Below are positions 8,000-14,129 of a DNA stretch of 14,129 nucleotides, in pieces. This stretch comes from Propionivibrio sp. GTDB lineage: Bacteria; Pseudomonadota; Gammaproteobacteria; Burkholderiales; Rhodocyclaceae. A program made the translations under genes and the position numbers. The notes beneath the pieces were generated by a model. That model saw nothing but the letters and a program-made list of their open reading frames with translations. It was not told where the DNA came from and ran no database searches. The DNA is taken from contig QKII01000308.1 of the NCBI GenBank assembly GCA_003249625.1, positions 1 through 14,129 of the forward strand, given 5' to 3'. The first letter of the stretch is position 1. The number at the start of each line of letters is the position of its first letter.

Positions 8000-8276
8000 A
8001 GAAAAAGAACGCCATGAATCAATTTGGGGACAGGCTCGGGCCATCCTGCATGACGACCTCTTCCAGTCCAGTCAGTGTCGGCGCAGTTGTGCGACGTTCG
8101 CTCCCCCGCCACGTATTGTTGTTTTTGCCGCTCGACGCCGAAACTATCACACGATAGGCAATCGCGGATTAAGCGTCATGCGCGAAGATTTTTTGCGGGA
8201 ACCCGCAAAAAAATACCGGATTCTCCGCTGGCACATGGCACACTGAATATTGATACTGCGTAAAAAACTGCCTGCC
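8000..8276. promoter_or_regulatory. Divergent control region between transporter and two-component operons
   Basis: About 280 bp without a convincing gene separate the binding-protein start (minus) from the kinase start (plus). Visible structure: CTATC-ACAC-GATAG at 8144-8157, a 14-bp palindrome; perfect 11-bp inverted arms at 8189-8212 (listed separately); and a tandem 7-bp repeat, TGGCACA twice, at 8229-8242. I found no clear -35/-10 pair for either direction. Coregulation of both operons from this region, perhaps by the adjacent response regulator, is an inference from layout. Confidence 0.5.
8189..8212. promoter_or_regulatory. Perfect 11-bp inverted repeat, operator candidate
   Basis: TTTTTTGCGGG and CCCGCAAAAAA are perfect inverted arms separated by AA. 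On either strand the T-run comes before the GC stem and an A-run follows it, the reverse of an intrinsic terminator. It lies about 65 bp upstream of the kinase ATG and about 200 bp upstream of the binding-protein ATG. A dimeric regulator site is the likeliest reading. Confidence 0.5.
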
Positions 8277-9545
8277 ATGCCGAACACTACGTCCCCCGTA
8301 GACCTGACAAAGGTCCTTTCCATCCAGCGCGCGATCGCCGGCCAGCTCGATTTTCGTGCAGTGATCCGTGCGGTATCCAACGAGATCATCGGGCTCCTGC
8401 CCCACGATCATCTGGACGTTGCCGTCCTCAGTTACGACCGCCAGCACGTGGCTGCCTACGAGACCGGACTGCACACCGAATGGGACGCCGGCACCAGCGC
8501 CTTCAAGCCTGTTGTCGAAAGTCCGATCCGCGACCTGCTACGCGGGCAGGTGGACCATATCGTGACGGCCGACGCACAGACGGATCCGCGCTTTCATTTC
8601 GCCGGCGCCTTTTCCCAACCAATTTTCTCTGCCGGCCTGCACAGCCGCCTGCATGTCCCGCTCAAGGTTGAAGGTCGCGTCATCGGCGCGCTGTCGTTCT
8701 CGACACAGAAAACCGGCACCTACTCGGACGCTGAAGTCGAGGCAGCCAGGGTTGTTGCAGACATTCTGTCTTCCTATCTTTATTCACTGCAGCAAAGCGA
8801 GCTGGCGCGCCAGCGTGAACTGCAACAGATGGAGGCCGAAGCGCGCGCCGAAGGTCTGCGGATCGGCGCATTGCACCTGACAGAGGAACTGGAAAACGCA
8901 CGCCAGTCCATCGGCATGGATCTCCACGACCAGACACTCGCCGACCTGACCCGGATTTCCCGCAGCCTCAAGCGTCTCCTGCCGCGCGAGAGCATCCACG
9001 GCATGGATTTGCAGCCGATTCTCGAGGAAGTCGAACTTTGCGTACGCGAATTGCGCGTGATCATCGACAACGCAAAACCCTCCGTGCTGCAATTCTTTGG
9101 CTTTGGCCAGGCCGTCGAGGCACTGCTCGAACGTAGCGTCCGTGCCGAATCATCGCTGCTCGACTACCGGCTGGTCGACGACGGCAATTCCGGCATCGAG
9201 GACCTGCCAAGCAACACCCTCGTATCCCTCTACCGTATCGTTCAGGAAGCCATCAACAACACCGCCCGCCACGCGAATGCCTCGCGCATTAATGTTGAGA
9301 TCAAGCGTTCCGAGGAAGCCATCCGGATCATGGTAACCGACAACGGCAGCGGGCTCCCCAAGGCCTCGAGCCTACGTCGCGGCGGCCTGAGCAACATGCA
9401 GACGCGGGCCTCGTTGATAGGCGCGACTTTTATGGCGACGCCGTCCCCCGACGGCGCAGGCACCCGTCTCGAAATCGCTCTCCCAGACCCCTTGCCAGAA
9501 AGCATGGCTAACCGTCCTCCGGTTGCTTTGGACAAATCCCGATGA
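8277..9545 (+). CDS. Soluble GAF-domain sensor histidine kinase, NarL/NreB class
   Basis: 422 residues from the ATG at 8277. A TTG nine codons upstream (8250) is an alternative start, and neither has a good ribosome site. Residues about 10-170 form a GAF domain, with SRLHVPLKVEGRVIGALSFS as its typical C-terminal strand pair. A charged coiled linker follows (about 172-210). The HisKA_3 dimerisation helix contains H217 in MDLHDQTLADL, the probable phospho-acceptor. The HATPase has an N-box around EAINN (324-328) with RHA, then VTDNGSGL (353-360) and GLSNMQTRA. No membrane segment or signal peptide is seen, so it senses a cytoplasmic signal, probably through the GAF domain. The stop overlaps the response-regulator start, so the two are a coupled cognate pair. 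The ligand is unknown. Its position next to the sugar transporter suggests control of sugar use. Confidence 0.88.
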   Translation: MPNTTSPVDLTKVLSIQRAIAGQLDFRAVIRAVSNEIIGLLPHDHLDVAVLSYDRQHVAAYETGLHTEWDAGTSAFKPVVESPIRDLLRGQVDHIVTADAQTDPRFHFAGAFSQPIFSAGLHSRLHVPLKVEGRVIGALSFSTQKTGTYSDAEVEAARVVADILSSYLYSLQQSELARQRELQQMEAEARAEGLRIGALHLTEELENARQSIGMDLHDQTLADLTRISRSLKRLLPRESIHGMDLQPILEEVELCVRELRVIIDNAKPSVLQFFGFGQAVEALLERSVRAESSLLDYRLVDDGNSGIEDLPSNTLVSLYRIVQEAINNTARHANASRINVEIKRSEEAIRIMVTDNGSGLPKASSLRRGGLSNMQTRASLIGATFMATPSPDGAGTRLEIALPDPLPESMANRPPVALDKSR

Positions 9546-10270
9546 GTACCTACCTGGTCGTCGAAGACGACATCCTGCATCGCAACTTCCTGCGTGAGGT
9601 CGTGATCAATTCCGAACTCGAATGCACCCAGTTGATCGAGGCTGCCGACGGTGAAGAGGCCATCCGACTCGTTCGCGAATACACGCCAAAGGGCATCGTC
9701 ATGGATCTTCAGATGCCGAAGAAAACCGGCGTCCAGGCCGCACGCGCCATCTGGGCCGCGCAGCCGGACGTCCCCATCGTCTTCTGGTCGAACTATGACG
9801 ACGAAGCCTACGTTCGCGGGATCACCAAGATTGTCCCGGCCTGCGCCACCTACGGCTATATCCTGAAGACATCATCGAAGGAACGACTGAGGCGATCGAT
9901 CCGCTGTGTCTTTCTCGAGGGCCAGAACGTCGTTGACCGGGAAATTCGCGGCGTACAGCAGCGCAGCCAGGGCCGTTCGGACGGCCTGACCGAGTCCGAA
10001 TACGAGGTCCTGCTCGACATCACCATCGGCCTCACTGACCAGGCCATCGCCGAACGCAGGAACATTTCGCTACGTAGCGTCCAGGGGCGACTGCAACAAC
10101 TGTACGGCAAGCTCGGTGTCATCGAGATGCCCTCGCTCGCCAGTGGCGCGGCGCAGTTCAACAGCCGCACCCGCGCGATCGCCGTAGCCCTCATGTCGCG
10201 CCTGATCAACGAAAAATCTATCGAAGCCGCCGAACTTGACCTCCGCCGCGAAGGGAACACTGACGACTGA
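9542..10270 (+). CDS. Response regulator with LuxR-type HTH output
   Basis: 242 residues. The receiver domain (about 1-120) has the acidic pair in VVEDD (9-10), the phosphorylation site D55 in IVMDLQMP, S83 at the usual Thr/Ser switch position and conserved K109 in YILKTSS. After a linker comes a LuxR/GerE-type helix-turn-helix, roughly 148-195. It is recognisable from LTESEYEVLLDITIGLTDQAIA and then ISLRSVQGRLQQLYGKLGV. That helix is less canonical than in NarL, with SVQGRLQQLY in place of TVKxHxxxIY. About 45 further residues follow, longer than usual for the class. The gene overlaps the kinase stop by 4 bp (ATGA), so it is surely the cognate partner. Targets are not shown by the sequence. 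The divergent transporter operon is the nearest candidate. Confidence 0.9.
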   Translation: MSTYLVVEDDILHRNFLREVVINSELECTQLIEAADGEEAIRLVREYTPKGIVMDLQMPKKTGVQAARAIWAAQPDVPIVFWSNYDDEAYVRGITKIVPACATYGYILKTSSKERLRRSIRCVFLEGQNVVDREIRGVQQRSQGRSDGLTESEYEVLLDITIGLTDQAIAERRNISLRSVQGRLQQLYGKLGVIEMPSLASGAAQFNSRTRAIAVALMSRLINEKSIEAAELDLRREGNTDD

Positions 10271-10538
10271 GGTGTCGCGCGATGTGACGTCGCAGCCATT
10301 CATGCAGACTGCTTGCGGAGTCACACCATTCTGACCACCGATTCTTGCGAGGCTTGACTAACGAACCGCTTTGAGATGACGGTTTCAAATCACCCCATAG
10401 GCGACGTTGATCTTTTTGGACCACTCAATGACAAGAAGTGCAACCATGCTGACATACATTGAATTGAAGCAGCCTTTCCTTACCACAACCGAACCGCTTT
10501 TGCGCGCCTACTGCTAATTCGTCGGGTGGGCAACGCGG
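10271..10538. other. Intergenic stretch without a recognised gene
   Basis: Roughly 270 bases follow the response-regulator stop. No open frame with a recognisable protein, no convincing terminator for the two-component operon and no RNA gene could be seen. Base composition drops from the strongly GC-rich coding region, marking the passage into the accessory part of the window. Confidence 0.5.
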
Positions 10539-10567
10539 TTGACATGGAAAAGGCCGGGTGCTTAACT
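10539..10567 (+). promoter_or_regulatory. Sigma-70 promoter of the hydrolase gene
   Basis: A perfect -35 box, TTGACA (10539-10544), is followed after 17 bp by TTAACT (10562-10567), a weak -10 box with three of six consensus bases. The start of transcription would fall near 10574, about 155 bp before the hydrolase ATG at 10729. The good -35 and correct spacing support it. The poor -10 leaves room for an activator. Confidence 0.5.
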
Positions 10568-10574
10568 AAACATA

Positions 10575-10602
10575 GTTGTCATATGTCTACTTGTATGACA
10601 AC
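10575..10602. promoter_or_regulatory. Operator-like palindrome at the transcription start
   Basis: GTTGTCATA (10575-10583) and TATGACAAC (10594-10602) are perfect 9-bp inverted arms with a 10-bp spacer. The right arm with its flank reads TTGTATGACAA, which fits the TNGTNNNACNA form of GntR/FadR-type operators. It starts at the predicted transcription start of the preceding promoter, the position expected for a repressor site. It could also form a hairpin in the 5' leader. Confidence 0.5.
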
Positions 10603-10728
10603 AATAGCGCGGCGACCGAGAGGCTGGTTATAAGAAGTGCCTCGCCTCATCCGAAGGCAGTCGTGACTGCGATGAGAAATGAAGAGACTTTCTTCTTTGA
10701 TTCATTCATTTATCGGAGGGATAGACAG

Positions 10729-11804
10729 ATGAACGATGCACCACACGCTTGTAGATTTCCGCGGCTTATTTGGAACCTGGCAATGGGGGTAACGCTGATG
10801 ACCGCCTCATTCATGTCCTTGGCAGCCGATTTCCCTACGCCTAAAGAGGGATCATGGGTCACGCGTGATTTCCACTTTCAATCTGGCGAGACGCTTCCGG
10901 AATTGCGAATAAGCTATACCACTGTGGGTGATCCAAGCGGCGAGCCTGTCCTTATCCTGCACGGCACCACCGGCTCTGCCAGGAGCATGTTGTCAGCTGG
11001 GTTTGCCGGAGAGTTATTCGGTGCAGGCCAACCTCTCGATGCCAGCAAGTATTTCATCATCCTGCCCGATGCCATTGGTACCGGAAAGACAACCAAGCCT
11101 TCGGACGGGTTGCGGATGAAATTCCCGAAGTACAACTATGACGACATGGTTGAGGCCCAATACCGCTTGGTTACCGAGCATCTGGGAGTGAAGCATTTGC
11201 GCATGGTTCTAGGAAACTCGATGGGGGGCATGCATACTTGGATGTGGGCTACGAAATGGACATCGCTGTACCGATGGCATCCTTCCCAACAGAAATGTCC
11301 GGCCGTAACTGGATGATGCGCCGCCTGCTTACGGAGTCCATCAAGAGTGACCCCGAGTGGATGGACGGCAACTACACAAAGCAGCCACGTAATTTCCAAC
11401 TAACTTATCTGTTCTTTGCGGTCGGTACTAACGGCGGTGATCAGGCTTTGTTTAAGGCAGGACCGACACGCGAACAGGCCGACGAGTATCTGAAAAAGCG
11501 CTTGGCTACAAAGTTTACTGCCGATGCGAATGACTACATCTACCAGTGGGATTCCTCACGCGATTACAACGCATCACCGAAACTGGAAGAGATCAAGGCT
11601 TACGTATTGGCGGTCAACTCCGCTGATGACGAACGAAACCCACGTTCACTCGGAATCATGGAGCGCGAAATGAAACGTGTGAAGAACGGCAGGGAAATTG
11701 TGATCCCCGGCAGCGACGCGACAGGCGGACATGGAACGGCCATGAAGGCAAAGCTGTGGAAAGAAGAGCTAGATCAGGTAATGAAATCCGCGCCACGACT
11801 CTGA
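10729..11804 (+). pseudogene. Exported alpha/beta hydrolase (MetX-like fold), frameshifted
   Basis: The start at 10729 is supported by GGAGGG at 10715-10720 and by a signal peptide right after it: RFPRLIWNL, a hydrophobic core, and cleavage near SLA-AD. The first frame encodes the cap of the alpha/beta hydrolase fold related to homoserine acetyltransferase: VLILHGTTGS, then the nucleophile elbow GNSMGG with S164. After GMHTWMWATKW the frame is lost and a stop follows at 11316. The family sequence resumes in another frame at MDIAVPMASFPTEMSGRNW and runs to 11804. This half has the probable catalytic Asp in VNSADDERNP and His in GGHGT, so the triad is split between frames. The break at about 11259 fits loss of 13 bases between two ATGG copies. 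A sequencing error is the alternative. It would be periplasmic; its substrate is unknown. Confidence 0.8.
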
Positions 11805-11843
11805 AAGGACGTTTTTCATCCTGACTGAAATGTGAAAGGAGTG

Positions 11844-11863
11844 GAGCCGATTCAGATCGGCTC
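11844..11863 (+). terminator. Terminator hairpin after the hydrolase gene
   Basis: GAGCCGAT (11844-11851) and ATCGGCTC (11856-11863) form a perfect 8-bp stem with the loop TCAG. It lies 40 bp past the hydrolase stop and is followed by T-rich sequence (ATTATTTGTTTATT) after an 8-base gap rather than an immediate T-run. It is most likely the terminator of the hydrolase transcript. Confidence 0.65.
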
Positions 11864-12036
11864 TGCTCAGATTATTTGTTTATTGTGCGCGGGTTCTCTA
11901 GGGGTAGAAGTCCCTTTTTCTAGGGCCAATTAGCTCCCAGCCGGAAGACGGTGCACTCAGCATCCGTCGGGCATATGGTGCGGACAGTCATTATAAAAGT
12001 AGTTGTAAAGCACAAAATTCCCCGGTAGCAATTGGT
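11864..12036. other. Spacer between terminator and IS remnant
   Basis: AT-richer sequence with no recognisable gene. TCTAGGG occurs twice (near 11895-11930), and GACGG/CCGTC arms occur near 11950-11970, too short to assign a role. It separates the hydrolase unit from the insertion-sequence remnant. Confidence 0.4.
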
Positions 12037-12056
12037 CCAGACTGTGTAAAAACGCC
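12037..12056 (-). mobile_element. Probable right end of an IS1182-type element
   Basis: On the minus strand this reads GCGTTTTTACACAGTCTGG, about 100 bp past the transposase stop, and resembles the terminal inverted repeat of IS1182-like elements as I remember it. I found no matching copy on the other side in the window, so the element is probably one-ended. No target duplication can be identified. Confidence 0.45.
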
Positions 12057-12155
12057 ATGGTGATATGGTGAGTCCGGGCCGTTTCGTTCAACAATGGTCC
12101 GCATAGTAACGGCGGCGTCATCAAGTTGGCTGATCCGTCGCGGAAAGTCCCCTTC

Positions 12156-12745
12156 TCAGGCCCTCATTGCCGCCATTAGCGTTCCGTAACTCAAGATTCT
12201 CATCACTCGTTTCATGTTGTGCGCAAGAACATGGAGGCTCATCTCTGTACGGACGCGCTCAAGGGTCTTTGTCAGGAAGTGTGCGCTGCCCATCCAGGAT
12301 TTGATCGTTCCGAAGGGATGCTCGACAGTTTACCGACGAATGCGCATGCTGTCCGGCGCAAGATCAAGACGGCGCTCCATTTCGTCCAGGACGGTTTGAT
12401 GTTCCCAGCGGCTCACGCGACGATAGTCACTCGGCGTACATTGCGCCTTGATGGCGCACGTTGGACAAGCTGAACTCCTGTAGCGGTTCATCATCATGAC
12501 CGTCTTCGACGCGAAGCAAAGCGCCAGACAATGCTCAGTTCTGCCGAGCAGCGGTACTCATTGTACCGATACGTCATGGATGAAGTCGGCCTTGTCGAAT
12601 CGCTCCTCGGCTTTGGCTGCCGATGTATGGGGCTTTGGAACGATGGCATTGATTCCCGCTTCATGACAGGCCAGGATTTCTCCTCCTCTGAAGTCTCCCC
12701 GATCTGCAATGACAGTAATCGTTTCGCAGCCGAGGGGCACATGCG
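12156..12745 (-). pseudogene. IS1182-family transposase remnant
   Basis: Reading the minus strand from about 12745, the frame gives LGCETITVIADRGDFRGGEILAC and then AKAEERFDKADF, the central DDE region of IS1182-type transposases. A shifted frame then gives NEYRCSAE. The original frame resumes at RSSACPTCAIKAQCTPSDYRRV, and later TVEHPFGTIKSWMG and ERVRTEMSLHVLAHNMKRVM, the family's C-terminus. Defects are a pair of compensating frameshifts (about 12510-12566), a stop at 12558-12560 in the main frame, and a TAA at 12330-12332 just before TVEHPFG. The N-terminal half is missing upstream of about 12745, where similarity stops abruptly. The element is non-functional and old enough to have gathered several lesions. 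Confidence 0.82.
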
Positions 12746-13141
12746 CCGCCCCAATGACATCGATCTACGCGGATTATGTCCATGACATTTGTAACACGCT
12801 TTCGAAAAGCGCATCGGTAAAAGCATGCATGTCCGCAGACCACGCGACATCACAGAACAGCCGACCGAGAAATTCGACCCGGTTGGCAGCCTCAGCGCGC
12901 TGACGCAATTGCGCCGCAACGGAGAGGCTGATCCACTCGCCAATTATTAGCACCAGATTCAATTCAAGGCGGACGAACGACCGCGTTTTGCCATTACCGC
13001 TTTTGAATACAGGTGAGAGAACAAAACACGTCAGACACCCAAGCCCTCGGCGCGCCGGCACTGATGCCCTCGCATGACTCTAGACTATACGACCGAGGCC
13101 GAGATCCGCGTACCCAGAAGCCTGCTTCCTCCCGCCTTCGG
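12746..13141. other. About 400 bp without a recognisable gene
   Basis: This lies between the broken transposase and the chemoreceptor gene. A 95-codon minus-strand frame (12774-13061) includes ISLSVAAQLRQRAEAANRVE, an amphipathic helix-like stretch, but it has no clear ribosome site and matches nothing I recognise. It may be a fragment of a gene cut by the insertion, or a chance frame. No promoter, RNA gene or repeat stands out. Confidence 0.4.
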
Positions 13142-13178
13142 CGATAAATTCGTTCACGGCTAAACCGTGAATTTATCG
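13142..13178 (-). terminator. Stem-loop across the chemoreceptor stop codon
   Basis: CCGTGAATTTATCG (13165-13178) pairs with CGATAAATTC (13142-13151) plus ACGG (13156-13159), with GTTC bulged and a CTAAA loop. The structure contains the TAG stop (13160-13162) and the last codons of the chemoreceptor gene. No T-run follows on the minus strand, so it may be a 3' stabiliser or a weak terminator. Confidence 0.45.
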
Positions 13179-14129
13179 ACCATGTCGTGCATTTCAGTCG
13201 ACAGCAGCTTCATATCCTCCGAGGCTGTCTTGGCTTCATTCATGGCAGAAGTGTTTTTCTCACTCATTGAGGAGATCACTTCGACCTGTTTGGCAATCTG
13301 GTGACTGGCGATACTTTGCTCCTTGATCGCGTTATCGATTTCCGACGCGTTCACCAGCACTTGCTGTGCGCCTCCCCGGATCTTAATCATGAGGTCACCC
13401 GTTTGACGAGCGCCCTCCGCGTTGGACGTTACCTGCGCCACGACACGATGCATGTCATCAACGGTGCTACGCGTCTCGCTTTGAATCGCTGAAATCACCT
13501 GAGCAACCTCTTGTGTCGACTGAGTCGTCCTTTCGGCCAACTTTCGAACCTCATCAGCCACCACGGCAAAACCCCGTCCTTGCTCGCCGGCGCGCGCTGC
13601 CTCGATGGCTGCATTGAGCGCCAGGAGGTTGGTCTGGTCGGCGATTTCCTTGATTACGCCAACGATGCCGCCGATCTCCTCGGCGCGCTTGCTGAGCGTT
13701 TCCATTGACTGCGACGTGCCCTTGACGGTTTCCGCCATTTCCATCATCTCCTTGGCCGTCTGATCTATTGCTTGCTTGCCACGTTCGGCGCCTGCCAACG
13801 ACTCTCCGGCAATATCCTTGGCAGTTGAGGAGGAGTCCGAAACATGCGAGACGCTAACCGCCATTTCCTCCACGGAGGCGGCCATCGACGCCGTCGCCTC
13901 ATTCTGCTGGCCGACTGATTCCGAAAGCATCGATACGGAATGAGCCAATTCATCCGAAGCACCCGACACATGGTTGCCGGCCTCCTTCATGCGGCGAACG
14001 ACGGCCTGGAATTCATCGAGCAATCCGTTGACGCTGGCGGACACGTGGGCAATTTCGTGATTTCCGGACGCCGGAATGCGCCGGGTGAGGTCCAGTGATT
14101 GCTTGATACCTGTCGTTGCATCCTGAACC
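13160..14129 (-). CDS. Methyl-accepting chemotaxis protein, C-terminal part
   Basis: The frame is open to the right edge, so the gene begins outside the window. 322 residues are visible. A GTG at 14044 is inside the protein, not its start. The first visible residues ([14 protein letters not shown], then [15 protein letters not shown]) look like the end of a HAMP domain. After it comes the long coiled coil of an MCP signalling domain. Its hairpin tip holds [32 protein letters not shown] split over 13600-13690, then [18 protein letters not shown]. This region binds CheA/CheW. The C-terminus ends KFTV and lacks the NWETF-type pentapeptide that recruits CheR. The sensing domain and membrane segments are outside the window, so the ligand is unknown. 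It is not linked to the sugar genes by operon structure. Confidence 0.92.
   Translation of the reverse strand, partial: VQDATTGIKQSLDLTRRIPASGNHEIAHVSASVNGLLDEFQAVVRRMKEAGNHVSGASDELAHSVSMLSESVGQQNEATASMAASVEEMAVSVSHVSDSSSTAKDIAGESLAGAERGKQAIDQTAKEMMEMAETVKGTSQSMETLSKRAEEIGGIVGVIKEIADQTNLLALNAAIEAARAGEQGRGFAVVADEVRKLAERTTQSTQEVAQVISAIQSETRSTVDDMHRVVAQVTSNAEGARQTGDLMIKIRGGAQQVLVNASEIDNAIKEQSIASHQIAKQVEVISSMSEKNTSAMNEAKTASEDMKLLSTEMHDMVDKFTV

Noticed and set aside
7990..8112. Longer N-terminus for the sugar-binding protein
   Set aside because: The internal ATG has a strong GGAGG and begins a perfect signal peptide. The extension would bury it.
6892..8157. A 421-codon plus-strand open frame opposite the binding-protein and ATPase genes
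   Set aside because: It is antisense to two well-supported genes and shows no family motif.
8189..8212. Intrinsic terminator in the divergent region
   Set aside because: T-run, GC stem, A-run is the wrong order on both strands.
8229..8250. Sigma-54 promoter suggested by TGGCACA
   Set aside because: Neither TGGCAC copy has GC at the required distance of ten bases after GG.
10271..10538. Possible IS edge or small RNA after the response regulator
   Set aside because: No terminal repeat, transposase fragment or stable fold with a terminator could be shown by eye.
12214..12943. Short plus- and minus-strand open frames over the IS remnant
   Set aside because: They are pieces or shadows of the broken transposase and not independent genes.

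Overview
The window reads as GC-rich proteobacterial DNA, most likely from a betaproteobacterium. That is inferred from codon use and gene families, not proven. It has two parts: a dense carbon-catabolism region with a two-component system (1 to about 10,270), and a looser, partly degraded accessory region (about 10,270 to 13,140) followed by a chemoreceptor gene that runs off the right edge.

Left part. A plus-strand operon enters from the left with the 3' end of an acylating acetaldehyde dehydrogenase (MhpF/DmpF/BphJ type). It overlaps a 4-hydroxy-2-oxovalerate aldolase gene (MhpE/DmpG/BphI type) by 4 bp, and 11 bp later comes an IlvD/Edd-family dehydratase. Facing it on the minus strand is a second operon in the order periplasmic sugar-binding protein, double ABC ATPase, permease, SMP-30-type lactonase. 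The two operons meet tail to tail, with 11 bp between stop codons and a strong hairpin at the junction. Lactonase, dehydratase, pyruvate aldolase and acylating aldehyde dehydrogenase form a plausible oxidative route from an imported sugar, by way of a sugar acid, to pyruvate and acetyl-CoA or glycolyl-CoA. If the aldolase keeps its classical substrate, the sugar would be a 5-deoxypentose. I regard this as the most interesting hypothesis in the window. The sugar dehydrogenase it needs is not visible here.

Middle. Divergent from the transporter are a soluble GAF-domain histidine kinase and a LuxR-type response regulator overlapping by 4 bp. The shared upstream region carries a perfect inverted repeat. 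The transporter ATPase has an unusual C-terminal extension of about 130 residues.

Right part. An exported alpha/beta hydrolase (MetX-like fold) is broken by a frameshift that fits a 13-nt deletion between ATGG repeats. In front of it lie a good sigma-70 promoter and a 9-bp-arm operator-like palindrome. A terminator hairpin follows the gene. Next comes a decayed IS1182-family transposase on the minus strand, about 400 bp without a recognisable gene, and the C-terminal signalling half of a methyl-accepting chemotaxis protein on the minus strand. I saw no tRNA, rRNA or CRISPR array.
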